Below are positions 48,069 through 48,494 of a DNA stretch of 48,494 nucleotides, piece by piece. Origin of the DNA: Stentor coeruleus (taxonomy: Eukaryota; Ciliophora; Heterotrichea; Heterotrichida; Stentoridae); NCBI GenBank assembly GCA_001970955.1, contig MPUH01000519.1, positions 1 through 48,494 of the forward strand. The letters run 5' to 3'. Position 1 is the first letter of the stretch. Every line of letters begins with the position of its first letter. Below the pieces are notes generated by a model that saw only the letters and a list, made by a program, of their open reading frames with translations, did not search any database and was not told where the DNA came from. A program made the position numbers and the translations under genes.

Positions 48069-48494
48069 TTATAAGATAATAAGGTTATTACGTAATCAAT
48101 ATTTATGTATGTAAATGTTTTTATGTACTGAAGATATTGAAAAATAACTTTTTATTTAAAAGAATACTTATAATTTAATCTTATGTTTAGGATTTAAGAT
48201 ATTAGATGAATAAGTGCTGTTTAATACTTATAATTTTGTTTGGGTAGTGCTATGGTATTACCTATTGGGAAAATGTTATGTAAATAGAATATTTTCATTA
48301 GGATGCAAGAGTAATTTAATTGTGGCGAAGGTATGTAGGAAAACTAAGAAAATGGAATAATTTATTACTTCAAGTGAAGAATTCAGATAACGAGGCAGCA
48401 AAACAATATAATTTTTCAAACTATAAAAAATACTTACTTAGACAATTTTAAATTGAAGAGCAAAATTTTGACAGAGGATCAAACAGCTCAGAGT
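48069..48494. other. Right flank, upstream of isocitrate dehydrogenase
   Basis: AT-rich DNA of 426 bases with no supported gene. A moderately long open stretch exists on the minus strand (about 48240-48420) but it has no ATG start and reads as hydrophobic, T-driven sequence. Confidence 0.5.

Overview
The window looks like macronuclear DNA of a heterotrich ciliate, most likely Stentor or a close relative. The DNA is about 70% AT and gene-dense. Nearly all genes are open without a break. TAA, TAG and TGA all end clear genes (for example TAG for the polo kinase and isocitrate dehydrogenase, TAA for the flippase, TGA for the 899-residue coiled-coil gene), so the standard genetic code applies, unlike most other ciliates. 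The two clear introns are each exactly 15 nt, GTAA...AG, which is a Stentor hallmark. The species name is an inference; the code and intron size are read from the sequence.

Layout. 0.9-4.1 kb: a polo-like kinase, a small disrupted gene and a PhyH-type dioxygenase. 4.1-6.0 kb: a long stretch with no gene I can support. 6.0-7.4 kb: a three-finger C2H2 protein and a Cys/His-containing unknown on the minus strand, then 0.6 kb of compositionally different non-coding DNA. 8.0-12.4 kb: a large Dopey/DOP1-like protein. 12.5-13.0 kb: a small coiled-coil protein with three evenly spaced QT motifs. 13.6-16.3 kb: a leucine-rich-repeat protein. 16.4-17.6 kb: a FYVE-like, coiled-coil protein ending in a CAAX box. 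17.6-21.0 kb: a P4-ATPase flippase. 21.5 kb: a tRNA gene with a defective anticodon stem. 21.7-25.0 kb: derlin, two small unknowns, a HYLS1 homologue and a Nudix hydrolase. 25.2-28.1 kb: glutamate dehydrogenase facing phosphonopyruvate decarboxylase. 28.8-30.5 kb: a divergent protein kinase. 30.8-46.5 kb: a block of four coiled-coil genes, two of them giants of 1879 and 1873 residues. 46.8-48.1 kb: NADP isocitrate dehydrogenase.

Themes. Several genes fit cortex and centriole biology (polo kinase, HYLS1, coiled-coil block, possible LC8-binding protein). Others serve membrane traffic and ER quality control (flippase, DOP1-like, FYVE-like, derlin). The decarboxylase is the committed step to 2-aminoethylphosphonate (ciliatine), the phosphonate typical of ciliate lipids. 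The best candidates for something undescribed are the tandem giant coiled-coil pair with a shared N-terminal motif and an 84-bp repeat, the 13-residue-spaced QT array, the tRNA-like gene, and a small gene whose frame is restored by GT-AG gaps of 14 and 12 nt.

Caution. Four single N bases (10679, 10926, 16196, 31753) each sit between two near-identical copies of 60-185 bp. These look like assembly seams where overlapping contig ends were not merged, and they distort three proteins. Corrected gene limits and lengths are given below.
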